Shown: positions 39,301-49,770, counted from the first letter of the stretch. The stretch is 64,000 nucleotides of DNA from Robbsia andropogonis (GCF_000970345.1 NZ_LAQU01000006.1:207236-271235); one strand, 5' to 3'. Translations and numbers: made by a program. Notes: generated by a model not told the origin, from the sequence alone.

Positions 39301-39634
39301 GCCGACGCCACCGGTCGTCGATATCGTTGCGCCGTCGCACGCTGTCCCGATCGTCTCGGCACCGTCGCGGGACGTGCAATCGTCCGATGCCGCATCGGAG
39401 CCCGCAGCGGCACCATTGCCGGTAACACCGGCCGAGGCCATCATCCGCGCCGAGACCGCAGCGGTGGTGACAGACCCCGCCCGACGTCCCCGGTGCCAGT
39501 CGAGGCCCTTGCGCCGCAACCGGCTGGCGCGGCCACCGCGCTGCCGGACACGGTTGCGCACGGCGCGCGCACGGCAACGCCGGTCAGCATCGATCCGCAG
39601 CACTTCGCGCCGATGTTGGCCGAGGCCGGTCTGA
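36335..39634 (+). CDS. rne: Ribonuclease E (frame breaks before the C-terminal tail)
   Basis: Endoribonuclease that initiates mRNA decay, processes rRNA and tRNA and scaffolds the degradosome. The N-terminal half has [18 protein letters not shown], the S1 domain, the catalytic [15 protein letters not shown] region with Asp pair and the zinc-link CPRCNGTG. From about residue 590 it becomes Arg/Glu/Gly-rich ([26 protein letters not shown]), the RNA-binding scaffold. As read, the product is 1,099 residues, but the last 50 codons after about 39480 are Arg/Cys-rich and unlike RNase E. The family's conserved tail lies in another frame at 39481-39792. GGAG precedes the ATG. Confidence 0.93.
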   Translation: MKRMLFNATQQEELRVAIVDGQKLIDIDIETAGREQRKGNIYKGVITRVEPSLEACFVNYGEDRHGFLPFKEVARQYFREGVDMRTARIQDALREGQELIVQVEKEERGNKGAALTTFISLAGRYLVLMPNNPRGGGVSRRIEGDDRQELRETMAQLVCPEGMSMIARTAGIGRSAEELQWDLNYLLQLWRAVEGAAESMKAPLLIYLESSLVIRAIRDYFQPDIGEILIDTQEIEEQARAFMSVVMPGSMGKVKRYHDDVPLFSRFQIEHQIETAYSRTVTLPSGGAIVIDHTEALVSIDVNSARATKGADIEETATRTNLEAADEVARQLRLRDLGGLIVIDFIDMESSKSQREVEQRLKDALRHDRARVQMGKISRFGLMELSRQRLRPALSEGSHVTCPRCNGTGHIRDTESSALQVLRIIQEEAMKENTAAIHTEVPVDVAAFLLNEKRSEIHKIESRFKVAVLMIPNKHLDTPHYKLERLRHDDARLDEPRSSYKMAMEAAQALEAESTVSRRTAETKPRQEAAVKGITPDQPAPISTRRESLEQSTQASAPTSATSKQAPAEAGFFGWIKRVLGLGTSAGADGTAPGSTAATDASRSSTSASKPVSAAGANARGDRSARGERGARGNNRADGAERVTARNGERTERGDRASANGANGVARDGQKPRNGRRDERTAGAAPNGNVVAADTKENREPREGREAREGRDNRDGRESREQRMATQGAPAERPRRERQERGEQGERAEKTERPERGERSASGRGERGERRERRSSDAVAAERAESGAEATVEALTQPGVAAHTAHDPAIASRTPNVVAEPVEALGAVAIAADGLLDPTSVSGDPQAVQGERTDGARDGEERRRRRRGRRGGRREREEDQAERDGQSGQAGSEDGVPVNVNHAADVAEGDGHLVPTSPVQTHAASTRATPVETAAPVTASAHAAETENPASAAVGEALATPQTPVAPVIPDTLAYTVATPATQHADAPTPTPPVVDIVAPSHAVPIVSAPSRDVQSSDAASEPAAAPLPVTPAEAIIRAETAAVVTDPARRPRCQSRPLRRNRLARPPRCRTRLRTARARQRRSASIRSTSRRCWPRPV

Positions 39635-39792
39635 CCTGGGTCAATACCGATGCGGACAAGTGGCGTGCAGCCGCGGACGCGGCGGCGAGTGTGGCGCCAG
39701 TCGTACACCCTCCACGTCTGCGCAAGCCGCAGGCGCCGGTTTCCACCGAACCGCTGGTGCAAGTTGAAACCCGCGGGACCGTGAGCGAGTGA
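39481..39792 (+). pseudogene. rne: Out-of-frame C-terminal tail of RNase E
   Basis: In the frame shifted from the main rne frame this stretch reads [19 protein letters not shown]... and contains [20 protein letters not shown] and RKPQAPVSTEPLVQVETRG, which is the conserved C-terminal segment of Burkholderiales RNase E. The main frame ends at 39634. Adding one C to the run at about 39480 (CCCCGCCCGA) would join them into a 1,152-residue protein. It is either a sequencing or assembly error, a recent mutation or, less likely, programmed frameshifting. Confidence 0.8.
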
Positions 39793-39888
39793 AATCCATT
39801 CAGTTGATAAATGACAACCCCTGACGGCGCGTACGCGCGCCACCACGTCGGCGGATCCGCCTAGGATCGCGACGTAGGCAGCGGTCTA

Positions 39889-39925
39889 AAAAGCCCGATA
39901 CAGCGCCCTGCTGTATCGGGCTTTT
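39889..39925 (+). terminator. Rho-independent terminator of rne
   Basis: A perfect 16-bp stem AAAAGCCCGATACAGC / GCTGTATCGGGCTTTT with a 5-base loop, T-rich on both strands. It follows the rne tail and precedes moaA. Confidence 0.9.
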
Positions 39926-40038
39926 CGTCATATACAGTTTCCCGTGCAAACCGTCGAAACCCGCTGCGGAAATGCTTACCGTAGAATGAATGATTGCAGT
40001 ACGTATGCTAGCCGGGCGTCAGACAGCCGAGACAGACA

Positions 40039-41214
40039 GTGCAGAAGGTTATTCCGATCCAACCGATTTCCTCTGGCGAATCGCCTTCGCGACACGCCGG
40101 CGATACAACGAAGGCATCGTCTACGGCGCTGCTGGACCGCGCCGTGCCGTTGTCGGTCGCCATCGCACAACAGGGTGCACGGGACCGCCGGGATCGGCCC
40201 ATGCGCGATTTACGAATCTCGGTCACCGATCGCTGCAACTTCCGCTGTGTCTACTGCATGCCGAAAGCCACGTTTGACAAGAATTTTGCTTTCCTGCCGC
40301 AGCATTCGTTATTGCGTTTCGAGGAAATCGAGCGAATCGCACGCGCCGGGGCAGCGTTGGGCGTGCGCAAGATCCGGCTGACTGGCGGTGAACCGCTGCT
40401 GCGCAAGCACATCGAGCGTCTGATCGAAAATCTTGCAGCCATTCGCACGCCCGATGGTCGCGCCCTTGAATTGGCGATGACGACCAATGGCGCGTTACTG
40501 CGCCGCAAGGCGCGCAGTCTGGCCGATGCGGGCTTGAACCGGATCACCGTGAGCCTGGACGCGCTGGACGATGCAACGTTCCGCGGGATGAACGACGTCG
40601 ATTTCCCAGTGGCGGACGTGCTGGACGGTATCGAGGCCGCACGCAAGGCGGGTCTCGCGCCGTTAAAAGTGAACATGGTGGTCAAGCGCGGCGTCAATGA
40701 GGCACAGATTATCCCGATGGCACGCTATTTCCACGGCAGTGGCACCATACTGCGTTTCATCGAATACATGGACGTGGGCGAAACCAATGGCTGGCAGCGT
40801 GCGCATACGGTTGCCTCACGCGACATCATCGACATGGTCGGCGCCGTCCTGCCCCTGATGCCGATTGGGCGGCATCATGCGTCCGAGCCGGCAGAGCGCT
40901 GGCGCTACGTGGATGGTGGTGGTGAGATTGGCGTGATCTCCAGCGTCACGCATGCCTTCTGCGGCGACTGCACCCGCGCGAGACTCTCCACCGAGGGCAA
41001 GCTCTACCACTGCCTGTTTGCCACCCACGGACACGACCTGCGGGCACTGTTGCGCGACACCATGGTGGATGATGCGCAGTTGACCGCCGTGATGGCGGGC
41101 CTCTGGCAAGATCGTGACGATCGCTACTCGGAATTGCGTGGCGGTCAACATGCGCCGTCCGCTGGCGGACCCACCGATGCTCGCCGCGTCGAAATGTCCT
41201 ACATCGGCGGATAA
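40039..41214 (+). CDS. moaA: GTP 3',8-cyclase MoaA
   Basis: Radical-SAM enzyme that, with MoaC, converts GTP to cyclic pyranopterin monophosphate, the first step of molybdenum-cofactor synthesis. The N-terminal cluster is CNFRCVYC (Cys66, 70, 73), the C-terminal cluster is CGDCTR plus a later Cys in LYHCLF, and the protein ends YIGG, the essential double glycine. A GTG start at 40039 is used because QKVIPI resembles the N-terminus of Burkholderia MoaA; the ATG at 40201 would also retain the radical-SAM core. mobA follows 3 bases after the stop. Confidence 0.95.
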   Translation: MQKVIPIQPISSGESPSRHAGDTTKASSTALLDRAVPLSVAIAQQGARDRRDRPMRDLRISVTDRCNFRCVYCMPKATFDKNFAFLPQHSLLRFEEIERIARAGAALGVRKIRLTGGEPLLRKHIERLIENLAAIRTPDGRALELAMTTNGALLRRKARSLADAGLNRITVSLDALDDATFRGMNDVDFPVADVLDGIEAARKAGLAPLKVNMVVKRGVNEAQIIPMARYFHGSGTILRFIEYMDVGETNGWQRAHTVASRDIIDMVGAVLPLMPIGRHHASEPAERWRYVDGGGEIGVISSVTHAFCGDCTRARLSTEGKLYHCLFATHGHDLRALLRDTMVDDAQLTAVMAGLWQDRDDRYSELRGGQHAPSAGGPTDARRVEMSYIGG

Positions 41215-41217
41215 GCG

Positions 41218-41937
41218 ATGGCGGGTCCGACGCTGTCCATTCCACGCGACGACATCACCGGCGTGATTCTCTGTGGCGGACGCGCCAGCCGGATGGGCGG
41301 CATCGACAAGGGCTGGGTGATGCTCAATGGACAGCCGCTGGTCGAGCACGCCCGCGCCCGACTCGCCCCGCAAGTCGGATCACTGATCATCAGCGCAAAC
41401 CGACATATCACGCGCTATGCGGCGCTGGCCCCGGTCGTGACCGATGCACTACCTGACTATCCCGGCCCTCTGGCGGGCGTGGTCGCGGCGCTGCGGGCAA
41501 CAAAGACGCGTTACCTTGCCTGCGTTCCATGCGATGTTCCCGCACTGCCGAAGGACTTGGTCGAGCGCCTATCCCACGGGCTGATGCGCCCGGATGTCGA
41601 CACCGCGGGTACGGCTTTTGACGCGGACGCGACCTCGATACCGATGCGAGAACGCATGGACGACCGGTCCACGGCGAGACACGCGCCTGGCGCACACGCG
41701 GTCTTGTCCGTCGCGGCCACGGTCGAAGAGGGCATGCGGCGGGTACATCCGGTATGCGCATTAATGGACCGGTGCATCCTCGACAGCAGCGAGGCATGGC
41801 TGCATCAAGGCGAACGTCGTATGATGTCGTGGCTCGCACGCCACAATGCGCGAACCGTCGACTTTGCCGATTTCGCGGCGTTTTACAATATCAATACGCG
41901 CGATGCCTTGGACGCCGCCGGCCGCGGTACCGGATAA
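41218..41937 (+). CDS. mobA: Molybdenum cofactor guanylyltransferase
   Basis: Attaches GMP to molybdopterin to form the MGD cofactor of DMSO-reductase-family enzymes. The 239-residue product has the nucleotide-binding signature GVILCGGRASRMGGIDKGW, the TDALPDYPGPLAGV loop and CVPCDVPALP. An insertion between about residues 130 and 165 makes it longer than the usual 200. It overlaps neither neighbour; moeA begins 2 bases after the stop. Confidence 0.93.
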   Translation: MAGPTLSIPRDDITGVILCGGRASRMGGIDKGWVMLNGQPLVEHARARLAPQVGSLIISANRHITRYAALAPVVTDALPDYPGPLAGVVAALRATKTRYLACVPCDVPALPKDLVERLSHGLMRPDVDTAGTAFDADATSIPMRERMDDRSTARHAPGAHAVLSVAATVEEGMRRVHPVCALMDRCILDSSEAWLHQGERRMMSWLARHNARTVDFADFAAFYNINTRDALDAAGRGTG

Positions 41938-41939
41938 AC

Positions 41940-43505
41940 ATGCGGCACGATGCATGCTGCGTAACTGCTACCTCCCTCGCCTCCTTCTTGCGATCCGACG
42001 TGCCTTCTGCTCTCCCCGTCCCTGACCCCATCGCCGCGCTGAAGGCCAGCGCGTCCGGTACGTTGGCGACGTATGTCGCCAGTTGCCTGAGCGCGGAAGA
42101 CGCCGATGCATTGCACGTCGATGCCGCGCGCGTGCTGCTGCGCGACCTGATGCGGCCGGTGGCACGGATCGACACGGTACCGCTGTTGCAGGCCCTCGGC
42201 CGCACGCTTTTCGCGCCCATCCTCGCGCCCATGGACGTACCGCGGTTCGATAACGCCGCGATGGACGGCTATGCGTTCGACGGGACGCTGCTCGAAGCAA
42301 CGCCGACACCCGGGACGCTGACATTGACGGTCATCGGAAACGTCCATGCGGGCCATCCGCTCTCACGGACGGTGTCGCCTGGCGAATGTGCCCGTGTCAT
42401 GACCGGTGCACCGATGCCGCCGGGCACCGACACGCTGATCCCGCACGAATACGCCACCCCGGCGACGTCGGAGTCAATGTCGTCGTTGGCGGTCTCCGGC
42501 CACGCAATCAAGTCCCCGGCCGCGGCATCGGGCTTGCCCCAGGTCATGTTGTCGACGGCGGACTTCCGCAAAGGCGCGAACCGTCGATTGATCGGCGAGG
42601 ATGTGCGATGTGGCCAGGTCGTATTCGAAGCAGGCCGTATATTGCGCGCCCCCGATCTCGGCATCCTCGCATCGCTGGGCATTGCCACGGTGCAGGTCCG
42701 TGCCAAGCTGCGCGTCGCTTTTTTTTCCACGGGTGACGAACTCCATCCGGTTGGAGACGCGTTACCGCCGGGCGGCTTGTATGACAGTAATCGATACACG
42801 TTATATGGCATGTTGACACGGCTCGGCGTCGAGCCTATCGACCTGGGTGTCGTGCGCGACGATCCCGCCGCGCTCGCGCAAGCCTTGGCGCGCGCCGCCG
42901 AATGTGCGGACGCCGTCATCAGTTCCGGCGGCGTCTCCGCCGGTGATGCGGATTTTGTACGCGATGTATTCAAGTCGGTCGGCGATATCGTATTCTGGAA
43001 GCTTGCAATGCGACCGGGGCGTCCCTTCGCGTTCGGCCTGCTGACCGGCCCGTCGAACGCCGACACCGATACCGCGATCCCGTTTTTTGGTCTTCCGGGT
43101 AATCCGGTAGCGGTCGTGGCCAGCTTCCATCACATCGTCCGCGATGCGTTGCTTGCCGCGATGGGTGCCGCGCCTAGCCGTCCACCACACGTGCGCGCCC
43201 GCGTCACGATGCCAATACGAAAGCGGCCCGGCCGAACGGAGTTCGCCCGCGGGATCGCGCACCGCCACGAAACGTCCATGGTCCGGGGCAACACGCTCGC
43301 GCCCTTCGTCGATGCGTCGAGCGACGACACCCCGGCAGCCATACCGGGGGATGGCGAATGGCAGGTTACCCTGACCGGGGCGCAAGGATCGGGCGTACTG
43401 AGCTCGATGAGCAAGGGCAATTGTTTTATCATCCTGCCGCACGAGCGCGCTGACCTGCAGACGGGCGACTGGGTGGATATTGTTTTCTTTGAGGGAGAGA
43501 TATGA
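41940..43505 (+). CDS. moeA: Molybdopterin molybdenumtransferase
   Basis: Inserts molybdate into adenylated molybdopterin. The product shows LFAPILAPMDVPRFDNAAMDGYAFDG, GDELHPVGDALPPGGLYDSNRY, SSGGVSAGDADFV and FFGLPGNPVAVVASF, all MoeA signatures. It is 521 residues, about 100 more than E. coli MoeA, because of an N-terminal extension of about 70 residues and an insertion near ATPATSESMSSLAV. The last gene of the moaA-mobA-moeA run. Confidence 0.94.
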   Translation: MRHDACCVTATSLASFLRSDVPSALPVPDPIAALKASASGTLATYVASCLSAEDADALHVDAARVLLRDLMRPVARIDTVPLLQALGRTLFAPILAPMDVPRFDNAAMDGYAFDGTLLEATPTPGTLTLTVIGNVHAGHPLSRTVSPGECARVMTGAPMPPGTDTLIPHEYATPATSESMSSLAVSGHAIKSPAAASGLPQVMLSTADFRKGANRRLIGEDVRCGQVVFEAGRILRAPDLGILASLGIATVQVRAKLRVAFFSTGDELHPVGDALPPGGLYDSNRYTLYGMLTRLGVEPIDLGVVRDDPAALAQALARAAECADAVISSGGVSAGDADFVRDVFKSVGDIVFWKLAMRPGRPFAFGLLTGPSNADTDTAIPFFGLPGNPVAVVASFHHIVRDALLAAMGAAPSRPPHVRARVTMPIRKRPGRTEFARGIAHRHETSMVRGNTLAPFVDASSDDTPAAIPGDGEWQVTLTGAQGSGVLSSMSKGNCFIILPHERADLQTGDWVDIVFFEGEI

Positions 43506-44032
43506 CAACGACTCCGCACTCCGACGATGCGTCGAAGGAGTCCGCGCGGGCATCGGCGCCACTCGTCGAAGAGACGGGGACGCCATCGGGGAACACCGGG
43601 GCCACGGGGACAACAACGGACGGCGGCACCGCCGTGCCGGGGGCGACGCCCGGACCCATGGGGCCGGTGGCAGGCGCCCAGGGCCATCATCGACACGATT
43701 TATCGCATATGCTGTTCGCCCATTCGGTACCGGGCACCGAGGTCAAGAAGCAGATCTCCTATATCGCGCCGGGCCAGACCGTGAAGGCGTTGATGTTCGC
43801 CTATCTGACGTTCAGTGTTCCGCTGGTGTTGTTGGCGTTGATACTCGGCCTGGTTCGCAACGGCGGCGAAATGGATGTCCGTGGCGCATTCGGCGCGTTG
43901 TTCGGTGCCTTGATCCTGAATGGCATCGTTGGCTTCGTGTTGCTGTGGATCGCCTGCCGCGCCTATAACTGGGTGGCCTCGCGCTTCGGCGGTATCGAGA
44001 TCACGTTGTCCGATCCGCCAAAGGACGTGTAG
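43502..44032 (+). CDS. Two-helix membrane protein of unknown function
   Basis: A 176-residue product whose ATG overlaps the moeA stop (ATGA), so it is translated with moeA. Residues 1-70 are low-complexity (Thr/Gly/Pro); then come LFAHSVPGTEVKKQISYI and two membrane helices (about 96-118 and 133-155) ending with a short cytoplasmic tail containing SRFGGIEITLSD. The GGIEI ending after the second helix resembles small inner-membrane proteins of unknown role. No function is assigned; a link to molybdenum-cofactor synthesis is only positional. Confidence 0.6.
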   Translation: MTTTPHSDDASKESARASAPLVEETGTPSGNTGATGTTTDGGTAVPGATPGPMGPVAGAQGHHRHDLSHMLFAHSVPGTEVKKQISYIAPGQTVKALMFAYLTFSVPLVLLALILGLVRNGGEMDVRGAFGALFGALILNGIVGFVLLWIACRAYNWVASRFGGIEITLSDPPKDV

Positions 44033-44036
44033 TCGT

Positions 44037-45722
44037 TTATTTCTCGGCGCCTCCCGCCTCGTCTACAGCACGATCACCGCTGACGGACGGTGCGGCTGCA
44101 TCGGCGGTATCGGCATTCGCGTGGTTTGGCGTGCCGGACTCTGCTGGAGCGTACTGCATGTCCAGACTTGGCAACGGGCCCAGCGCCGCCGCCGCCGCGT
44201 CACCGGGTAGTGCCTCCACCTGACGCAATTTCTGATGCATGACCCGTGTACGCTGTTCCGCGAGATCGATCGAACGCGTCACGGTCTCCAACTGCGCCCG
44301 CGTCTTCGCCAGTACGCCACCGAACTTCGTAAACTCAGTCTTCACGGCGCCAAGCACTTGCCAGACCTCGCTGGAGCGCTGCTCGATAGCCAGCGTTCGA
44401 AACCCCATCTGCAAGCTGTTCAACAACGCGGTCAGTGTGGTGGGCCCGGTGATCGTGATACGGAAATCACGTTGTAGTGCATCGCTGAGCCCTGGTCGCC
44501 GCAATACTTCCGCATACAGCCCCTCGGTAGGCAGGAACAGCAACGCGAAGTCGGTCGTATGCGGTGGTGCGACGTATTTCTCGGCAATGCGCCGTGCTTC
44601 GGTCCGAACGCGCGCGTCCAGGGCTTTCCCCGCCTCCTCGACGGCAACGGGATCGGCACGGTCCTGTGCCTCAACCAGCCGTTCGTAATCCTCACGCGGA
44701 AATTTTGCGTCGATCGGCAGCCAGACGACTGAGCCGTCGCTCTCCGATCGATCGGTAGGGCTGCGTTCGGACGCGACCAGGGTATGGCGTTCAGCCGAGG
44801 CCAGCGCGGCGCGACCCGGCAAGCGTATCGCGAACTCAACCCGGTCGTTGCTGCCGGGGACCGTAGCCACATTGCGGGCAAACTGCTCCACGGTCAACAT
44901 CTGCTCCAGCAGGCCGCCCAGTTGCACTTCGCCCCAGGTCCCGCGGGTCTTGACGTTCGTCAGCACCCGCTTCAAATCGCCGACACCCGCCGCCAGCGAC
45001 TGCATCTCACCCAAGCCACGATGCACCTGCTCCAACCGATCCGACACCAGCTTGAATGATTCGCCCAACCGATGTTCCAGCGTGGCATGCAGCTTCTCGT
45101 CGACGGTCTGACGCATCTCCTCGAGCTTTGCGGCATTGCCCTTCTCCAGATCTTGCAACTTGCGCTCCAACGTCGTACGCATTTCCGCAAGCCGGAGATC
45201 GTTGCCAATCGCCAGGTCGTGCAAACGGCGCTCCAGCGTCTCGCTGACATGACGTAATCCCACCGTCTGTTCTTCGCGGGCGATTCTCGCCTGATCGGCG
45301 AATGTCGCGCGCACGGCTTCCAACTGCGTCGCATTGCTTTGCGTCAGTTGCGCGAGGTCGTGCGCGAAACCATCGACTTTCTGGTTCTGCAAAGTGGCCA
45401 CGCTGCTTAATTGTGCGGCCACCGCTTGTTGAAACTGTGTCAGTACCCCGTGCGATTCCGTGCGCGCGATGCGCGCGGTCTCCGCCGCATCACCTCGCAA
45501 TGTGCGCTCGACCCGTTCAAGCTCGCGCTTCAACAGTTCGCTCGATCCGTGCAACGCGTCTCCGACCGCATCGAAGCGCTCGTCGAAGGCGGCTCGCGTG
45601 TATCCATCGGCTGCGTCGCCGCCCGTGCGCCCGCGTACGATCACCACGCCTGCCACGATCAACGCTGTCATTGTCACCAACGCCATCGCAACCAATACGA
45701 CGGCGACTTCCATCATCGTCAT
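44037..45722 (-). CDS. rmuC: DNA recombination protein RmuC
   Basis: RmuC-family protein, thought to be a nuclease-like factor that limits inversion at short repeats. The 561-residue product has an N-terminal membrane anchor (about 6-28), a long coiled coil (about 75-230) with repeated Leu/Glu heptads, and the C-terminal core with TRGTWGEVQLGGLLEQML, LPIDAKFPREDYERL and LLFLPTEGLYAEVLRRPGL. Convergent with the upstream small membrane protein gene, 4 bases apart. Confidence 0.93.
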   Translation of the reverse strand: MTMMEVAVVLVAMALVTMTALIVAGVVIVRGRTGGDAADGYTRAAFDERFDAVGDALHGSSELLKRELERVERTLRGDAAETARIARTESHGVLTQFQQAVAAQLSSVATLQNQKVDGFAHDLAQLTQSNATQLEAVRATFADQARIAREEQTVGLRHVSETLERRLHDLAIGNDLRLAEMRTTLERKLQDLEKGNAAKLEEMRQTVDEKLHATLEHRLGESFKLVSDRLEQVHRGLGEMQSLAAGVGDLKRVLTNVKTRGTWGEVQLGGLLEQMLTVEQFARNVATVPGSNDRVEFAIRLPGRAALASAERHTLVASERSPTDRSESDGSVVWLPIDAKFPREDYERLVEAQDRADPVAVEEAGKALDARVRTEARRIAEKYVAPPHTTDFALLFLPTEGLYAEVLRRPGLSDALQRDFRITITGPTTLTALLNSLQMGFRTLAIEQRSSEVWQVLGAVKTEFTKFGGVLAKTRAQLETVTRSIDLAEQRTRVMHQKLRQVEALPGDAAAAALGPLPSLDMQYAPAESGTPNHANADTADAAAPSVSGDRAVDEAGGAEK

Positions 45723-45875
45723 CCTGCCTTTCCTCTCTCTGGCGGCTCCGGTGACACGTTCGCCAAGCCCGCGCCGGTGCCCGGCTGTCGTGTGCCCGAT
45801 CCGTCCCGCTCCGCGCTGCCGTCGACAAGCTGGCCCTGACGCCTGTGACGCACAAATGCGGACGTCACAGGGGCA

Positions 45876-47489
45876 TCAGAAGAAGAGCCAGGTCATCACC
45901 ACGAACAGCGGCAGCAAGATCGGCACCGACCATAGCATGTATCCGAAGAAACTGGGCATCGCCACACCCCGCTCCTCGGCGATCGCCTTGACCATGAAGT
46001 TCGGTGCATTGCCGATATAGCTTAGCGCACCCATGAAAACGGAACCCGCCGAGATCGCCAGCAAGGTGGAGGCGTAGTCGGTCATCAGCAGACGCGCGTC
46101 GCCGCCCGCCGTATTGAAAAACACCAGATAAGTCGGTGCGTTATCCAGGAACCCGGATAACAGGCCGGTGGCCCAGAAATACACCGCGTCGCGCGGGGTG
46201 CCGTTGGCATGGGTGACGAGCGCCAGCATTTTCGCAAACGGCCCATCGTCGCCCATCGACAGCATCGCGATCACCGGGGCGATCGTGACGAAAATGGCAG
46301 CGAATAATTTGCCAACCTCGACGATGGGCCCCCAGTCAAATTGATTGCCCCGCCGCGCCGACGCCGGTGTGATCCATAGCGACAGCCCCACAACCACCAC
46401 GAGCAGCACATCACGTACGGCGTCCTGCAACGTCAGGGGGGTGCCGGCGATATCAAACGTAATACCGGGTCGCCAGAAGCCACTCATCAGCACCAGACCG
46501 ATAATGGCAAACAGCAAGAAGAAATTGCGCTTGCCATCGATTCGCAGCGGTCCGGCGGCAGCGTCCACCGCGCCCGCGACGCGCGCGCCAGCTGGGGGCA
46601 CCTCGATGGCGGTATCCAGTGGCGGCATTATTGCAATGCCGTCCACGCCCGATGCCCTGTCAAGCACCGCCGCCTGGCGCGCCGCGCCCGGCACGGTCAA
46701 TCGATTGGCCTCCGCGGCCTCACGACGTAGCAGATGACGGTCGACCATGAAAAAGACGACGCACAGTACCCCGCAAAGGAACAGCATCGGCAGCAGCAGA
46801 TGCTGCGTCGTCCACGAGAAACTGACACCTTTGAGGAAGCCAAGGAACAGCGGCGGATCACCTAACGGCGTCAGCGAGCCGCCCGCGTTCGCCACCAGGA
46901 AGATGAAAAACACAACAAGATGCACACGATGCCGCCGCCCTTCATTGGCGCGCAATAGCGGTCGGATCAACAGCATCGCGGCTCCGGTCGTGCCCATCAC
47001 GCTCGCCAATGCGGAACCGAGCAGCAAAAACCCGGTATTGCTGAGTGCCGTCGCCGGCAGACGCCCATGCAGGCAGATGCCGCCCGAGACGGTATATAAC
47101 GCCGCTAGCAAGGCGATGAACGGCAGGTATTCGGCCACCATGGCGTGGATGACCAGGCCAATCGCGCTGCTTGCGCCATACTGCCAGGCATACGGCAACA
47201 GGAAGACCACGGCCCAAGCAGCGGCAACCTTGCCGAAGTGGTGATGCCAAAACGCGCCCGCGACCAAAGGGAACACGGCGATCGACAGCAGCAGGCCCGC
47301 AAACGGCAGCCCCCATATCAAGGCCAACGACGGCACCGCCGATGCGGCGTGCGCCATGCCGGGTACCATCAAGAAGAAGAGTAGGAAACTCAGGCGTCCC
47401 ATGCCACGCGGCAAAATATCGCCTGCCGGGCACCATTGCATACCCTGCGGACCGACCGGCAGCCGCCGCATAACTGTTTGACTTTGCAT
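45876..47489 (-). CDS. CitMHS/NhaD-like sodium:proton antiporter
   Basis: An inner-membrane transporter with about 12 hydrophobic segments over 537 residues. It contains FLVANAGGSLTPLGDPPLFLGFLKGV and LSGFLDNAPTYLVFFNTAGGD, typical of the ion-transporter superfamily group annotated as putative sodium:proton antiporters. The substrate is not proved. The N-terminus is uncertain: a signal-like segment MGRLSFLLFFLMVPGMAHAA begins at 47402, and other ATGs at 47489, 47471 and 47441 could be used. Confidence 0.8.
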   Translation of the reverse strand: MQSQTVMRRLPVGPQGMQWCPAGDILPRGMGRLSFLLFFLMVPGMAHAASAVPSLALIWGLPFAGLLLSIAVFPLVAGAFWHHHFGKVAAAWAVVFLLPYAWQYGASSAIGLVIHAMVAEYLPFIALLAALYTVSGGICLHGRLPATALSNTGFLLLGSALASVMGTTGAAMLLIRPLLRANEGRRHRVHLVVFFIFLVANAGGSLTPLGDPPLFLGFLKGVSFSWTTQHLLLPMLFLCGVLCVVFFMVDRHLLRREAAEANRLTVPGAARQAAVLDRASGVDGIAIMPPLDTAIEVPPAGARVAGAVDAAAGPLRIDGKRNFFLLFAIIGLVLMSGFWRPGITFDIAGTPLTLQDAVRDVLLVVVVGLSLWITPASARRGNQFDWGPIVEVGKLFAAIFVTIAPVIAMLSMGDDGPFAKMLALVTHANGTPRDAVYFWATGLLSGFLDNAPTYLVFFNTAGGDARLLMTDYASTLLAISAGSVFMGALSYIGNAPNFMVKAIAEERGVAMPSFFGYMLWSVPILLPLFVVMTWLFF

Positions 47490-47618
47490 AGGATTCCAAG
47501 GGGACAGTAGCCTTGGAATTATAGCGGCGCATCACCCTTCCCGGACGCGCGTTGGCCGTTTGGCATAACGCGGATGCGCCGCGCCCGGAGAAATCGGACA
47601 ACGACGCATCCGCCACGC

Positions 47619-48803
47619 TCAACTGGGCAAATGTTTGATACCAAACACCTGCCGCAAATAGGTGAGATACGCTTCGTCGTCGCACATATTCTTGCCTGGC
47701 GAATCCGACAGCTTCGCTACCGGCTGTCCGTTGCAACGGACCATCTTGATCACGACCTGCAAAGGCGTATAGCCGAGGTCATTGGTCAGGTTCGTGCCCA
47801 CGCCAAACGCGAGGCGACAACGCCCCTGGAAGCGTTCATACAGTTGCAACACCTTCGGGATATCCAGCGCATCGCTGAACACCATGATCTTCGTACGCGG
47901 GTCCACGCGATTGTCTTCATAGTGCTTCAACAAGCGCTCGCCCCACTCGAACGGATCGCCGGAATCGTGGCGCGCGCCGTCGAATAGCTTGCAAAAGTAC
48001 ATGTCGAAGTCCTTGAGGAAGGACGTCATGCCGTACACATCGGACAGCGCAATCCCGAGATCGCCACGGTATTCCTTTGCCCACATCTCGAAGCCATAGA
48101 TTTGGGAGTCGCGCAGACGTGGCCCAAGCCCCTGGCACGCTTGCAGATACTCGTGCGCCATCGTGCCGAGCGGGAGGACATCATGCTGCATCGCGAACAG
48201 GACGTTGCTGGTGCCGGCAAATTGCGGCCCGAGGTTATCCTTCAGCGACAGCAACACTTCTTCATGCCAGCGCTTGGAAAAACGCCGCCGCGTGCCGTAA
48301 TCCGCAATCTTGCATTCGGCGTATTCGGGGCTTGCACCCAGCATCGCGATCTTGCTCTTGAGACGGTCGCGCCCTTCGCGATAGTCCGGCACGCGCTGCG
48401 TATTGCGAAAATAGACTTCGTTGACGATCGCCAGCACGGGGATCTCGAACAGGATCGTGTGCAGCCACGGCCCCTTGATGGTGATCTCGATTTCACCGTG
48501 ATGCTCGCCCGACGGCATCACCGAAATGTACTTCTGGTTCAAATGGAACAAGTCCAGGAAATCCACGAAGTCGCTTTTGAGAAAGCGCAGCTTGCGCAAC
48601 CACTGTTGCTCTGCCTGCGTAAAACGCAATGCGCAGAGGTGATCGATCTCCTGCCGGATCTCCTCGACATACGGCGCCAGCATGACGCCAGGGGTACGGC
48701 AACGAAAACGGTATTCGACCTCCGCGGCGGGAAAGTGGTGCAGCACCACTTGCATCATCGTGAATTTATAGAGGTCGGTGTCGAGTAGCGAGGTGATGAT
48801 CAT
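47619..48803 (-). CDS. pncB: Nicotinate phosphoribosyltransferase
   Basis: Makes nicotinate mononucleotide from nicotinate and PRPP in the Preiss-Handler NAD salvage route. The 394-residue product begins [18 protein letters not shown], the family N-terminus with the substrate-binding segment, and includes [20 protein letters not shown] (active-site region), [18 protein letters not shown] sequence and [11 protein letters not shown]. An upstream GTG in frame adds seven codons but the ATG at 48803 matches the family. Divergent from fdxA. Confidence 0.96.
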   Translation of the reverse strand: MIITSLLDTDLYKFTMMQVVLHHFPAAEVEYRFRCRTPGVMLAPYVEEIRQEIDHLCALRFTQAEQQWLRKLRFLKSDFVDFLDLFHLNQKYISVMPSGEHHGEIEITIKGPWLHTILFEIPVLAIVNEVYFRNTQRVPDYREGRDRLKSKIAMLGASPEYAECKIADYGTRRRFSKRWHEEVLLSLKDNLGPQFAGTSNVLFAMQHDVLPLGTMAHEYLQACQGLGPRLRDSQIYGFEMWAKEYRGDLGIALSDVYGMTSFLKDFDMYFCKLFDGARHDSGDPFEWGERLLKHYEDNRVDPRTKIMVFSDALDIPKVLQLYERFQGRCRLAFGVGTNLTNDLGYTPLQVVIKMVRCNGQPVAKLSDSPGKNMCDDEAYLTYLRQVFGIKHLPS

Positions 48804-49204
48804 CGAAGGCACTATATGGACCACATGTCGCGTGGACGTTTCGTCTCAGCCGCCATCTTCCCAAGGATATGAACGCATGGGACGTCGCGTTACGCCAGGA
48901 ATGGGCTCCGGCTATCCGCACGATGCAAAGCGGGCCACCAGCGCGCCCCGGCGATGCAACCGCGCCACCGCGTCAATTTGCCCTACCTCGCGGCGTGGCG
49001 TCGATGGTACCCGAAATTCGCCAATGGAGCCCAAAGTACGGTACTCAAGGCGGATATCCGACCATACGGACAACGTCGCGTCATATCGACATTACACATC
49101 TATCTGATCGACCCGCTCAGTGATCATCGCGGCGGCGGTGGCCTTCGGTTACAATAACGCCTTTCGTATACAGCCGTTTGGCGCAAAGACGTAGGAGTGA
49201 GTAC
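48804..49204. other. pncB-fdxA intergenic region
   Basis: About 400 bases, no convincing gene. A TACAAT box at 49150-49155 could be the -10 of fdxA, but no good -35 element is at the right distance. An AGGAG site precedes the fdxA start. Confidence 0.45.
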
Positions 49205-49528
49205 ATGACGCACGTCGTGACCGAAAATTGCATCAAGTGCCGCTACACCGATTGCGTCGACGTCTGTCCAGTCGATTGCTTCCGTGAAGGCCCGAATTTC
49301 CTCGCTATCGATCCGGACGAGTGCATCGACTGCGCCGTCTGCGTGGCGGAGTGCCCTGCCAACGCCATTTATGCGGAAGAAGACGTGCCGGGCGACCAGC
49401 AAGCTTTTGTCCAACTGAATGCCGAACTGGCCGCCATCTGGCCAAGCATCACCAAGACCAAGGCAGCGCTGCCCGACGCCGACGACTGGAAAGACAAGGA
49501 AGGCAAACTCGATTTGCTCGAGCGCTAA
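49205..49528 (+). CDS. fdxA: Ferredoxin FdxA (7Fe type)
   Basis: Small soluble electron carrier with one 3Fe-4S and one 4Fe-4S cluster. The 107-residue product has [18 protein letters not shown] and [12 protein letters not shown], the two cluster motifs, then an acidic C-terminal tail. The start at MTHVVTENC is preceded by AGGAG. Partner enzymes are not evident from the neighbourhood. Confidence 0.97.
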   Translation: MTHVVTENCIKCRYTDCVDVCPVDCFREGPNFLAIDPDECIDCAVCVAECPANAIYAEEDVPGDQQAFVQLNAELAAIWPSITKTKAALPDADDWKDKEGKLDLLER

Positions 49529-49770
49529 AAATTGCTTGCGCCTTGTCTGGAACGCCGATAATATTGTCGCCCTGGTCAGCCAAGATCCTTTTTTTTACTC
49601 GCCGCGGGCGTAGGAGAAAGTGATCTCGCACGTCCAGATTTCGTTATCGGCGCGGCTGACACTTGTCGCGGAAACGGATAAGTATCTGGCCGATGATGAA
49701 GCAGTACACGTGAGAAGCCGTTCATTTCACGTAGTTATCGTAAGAACGCCGATAACGCTGCAGAAATAGT

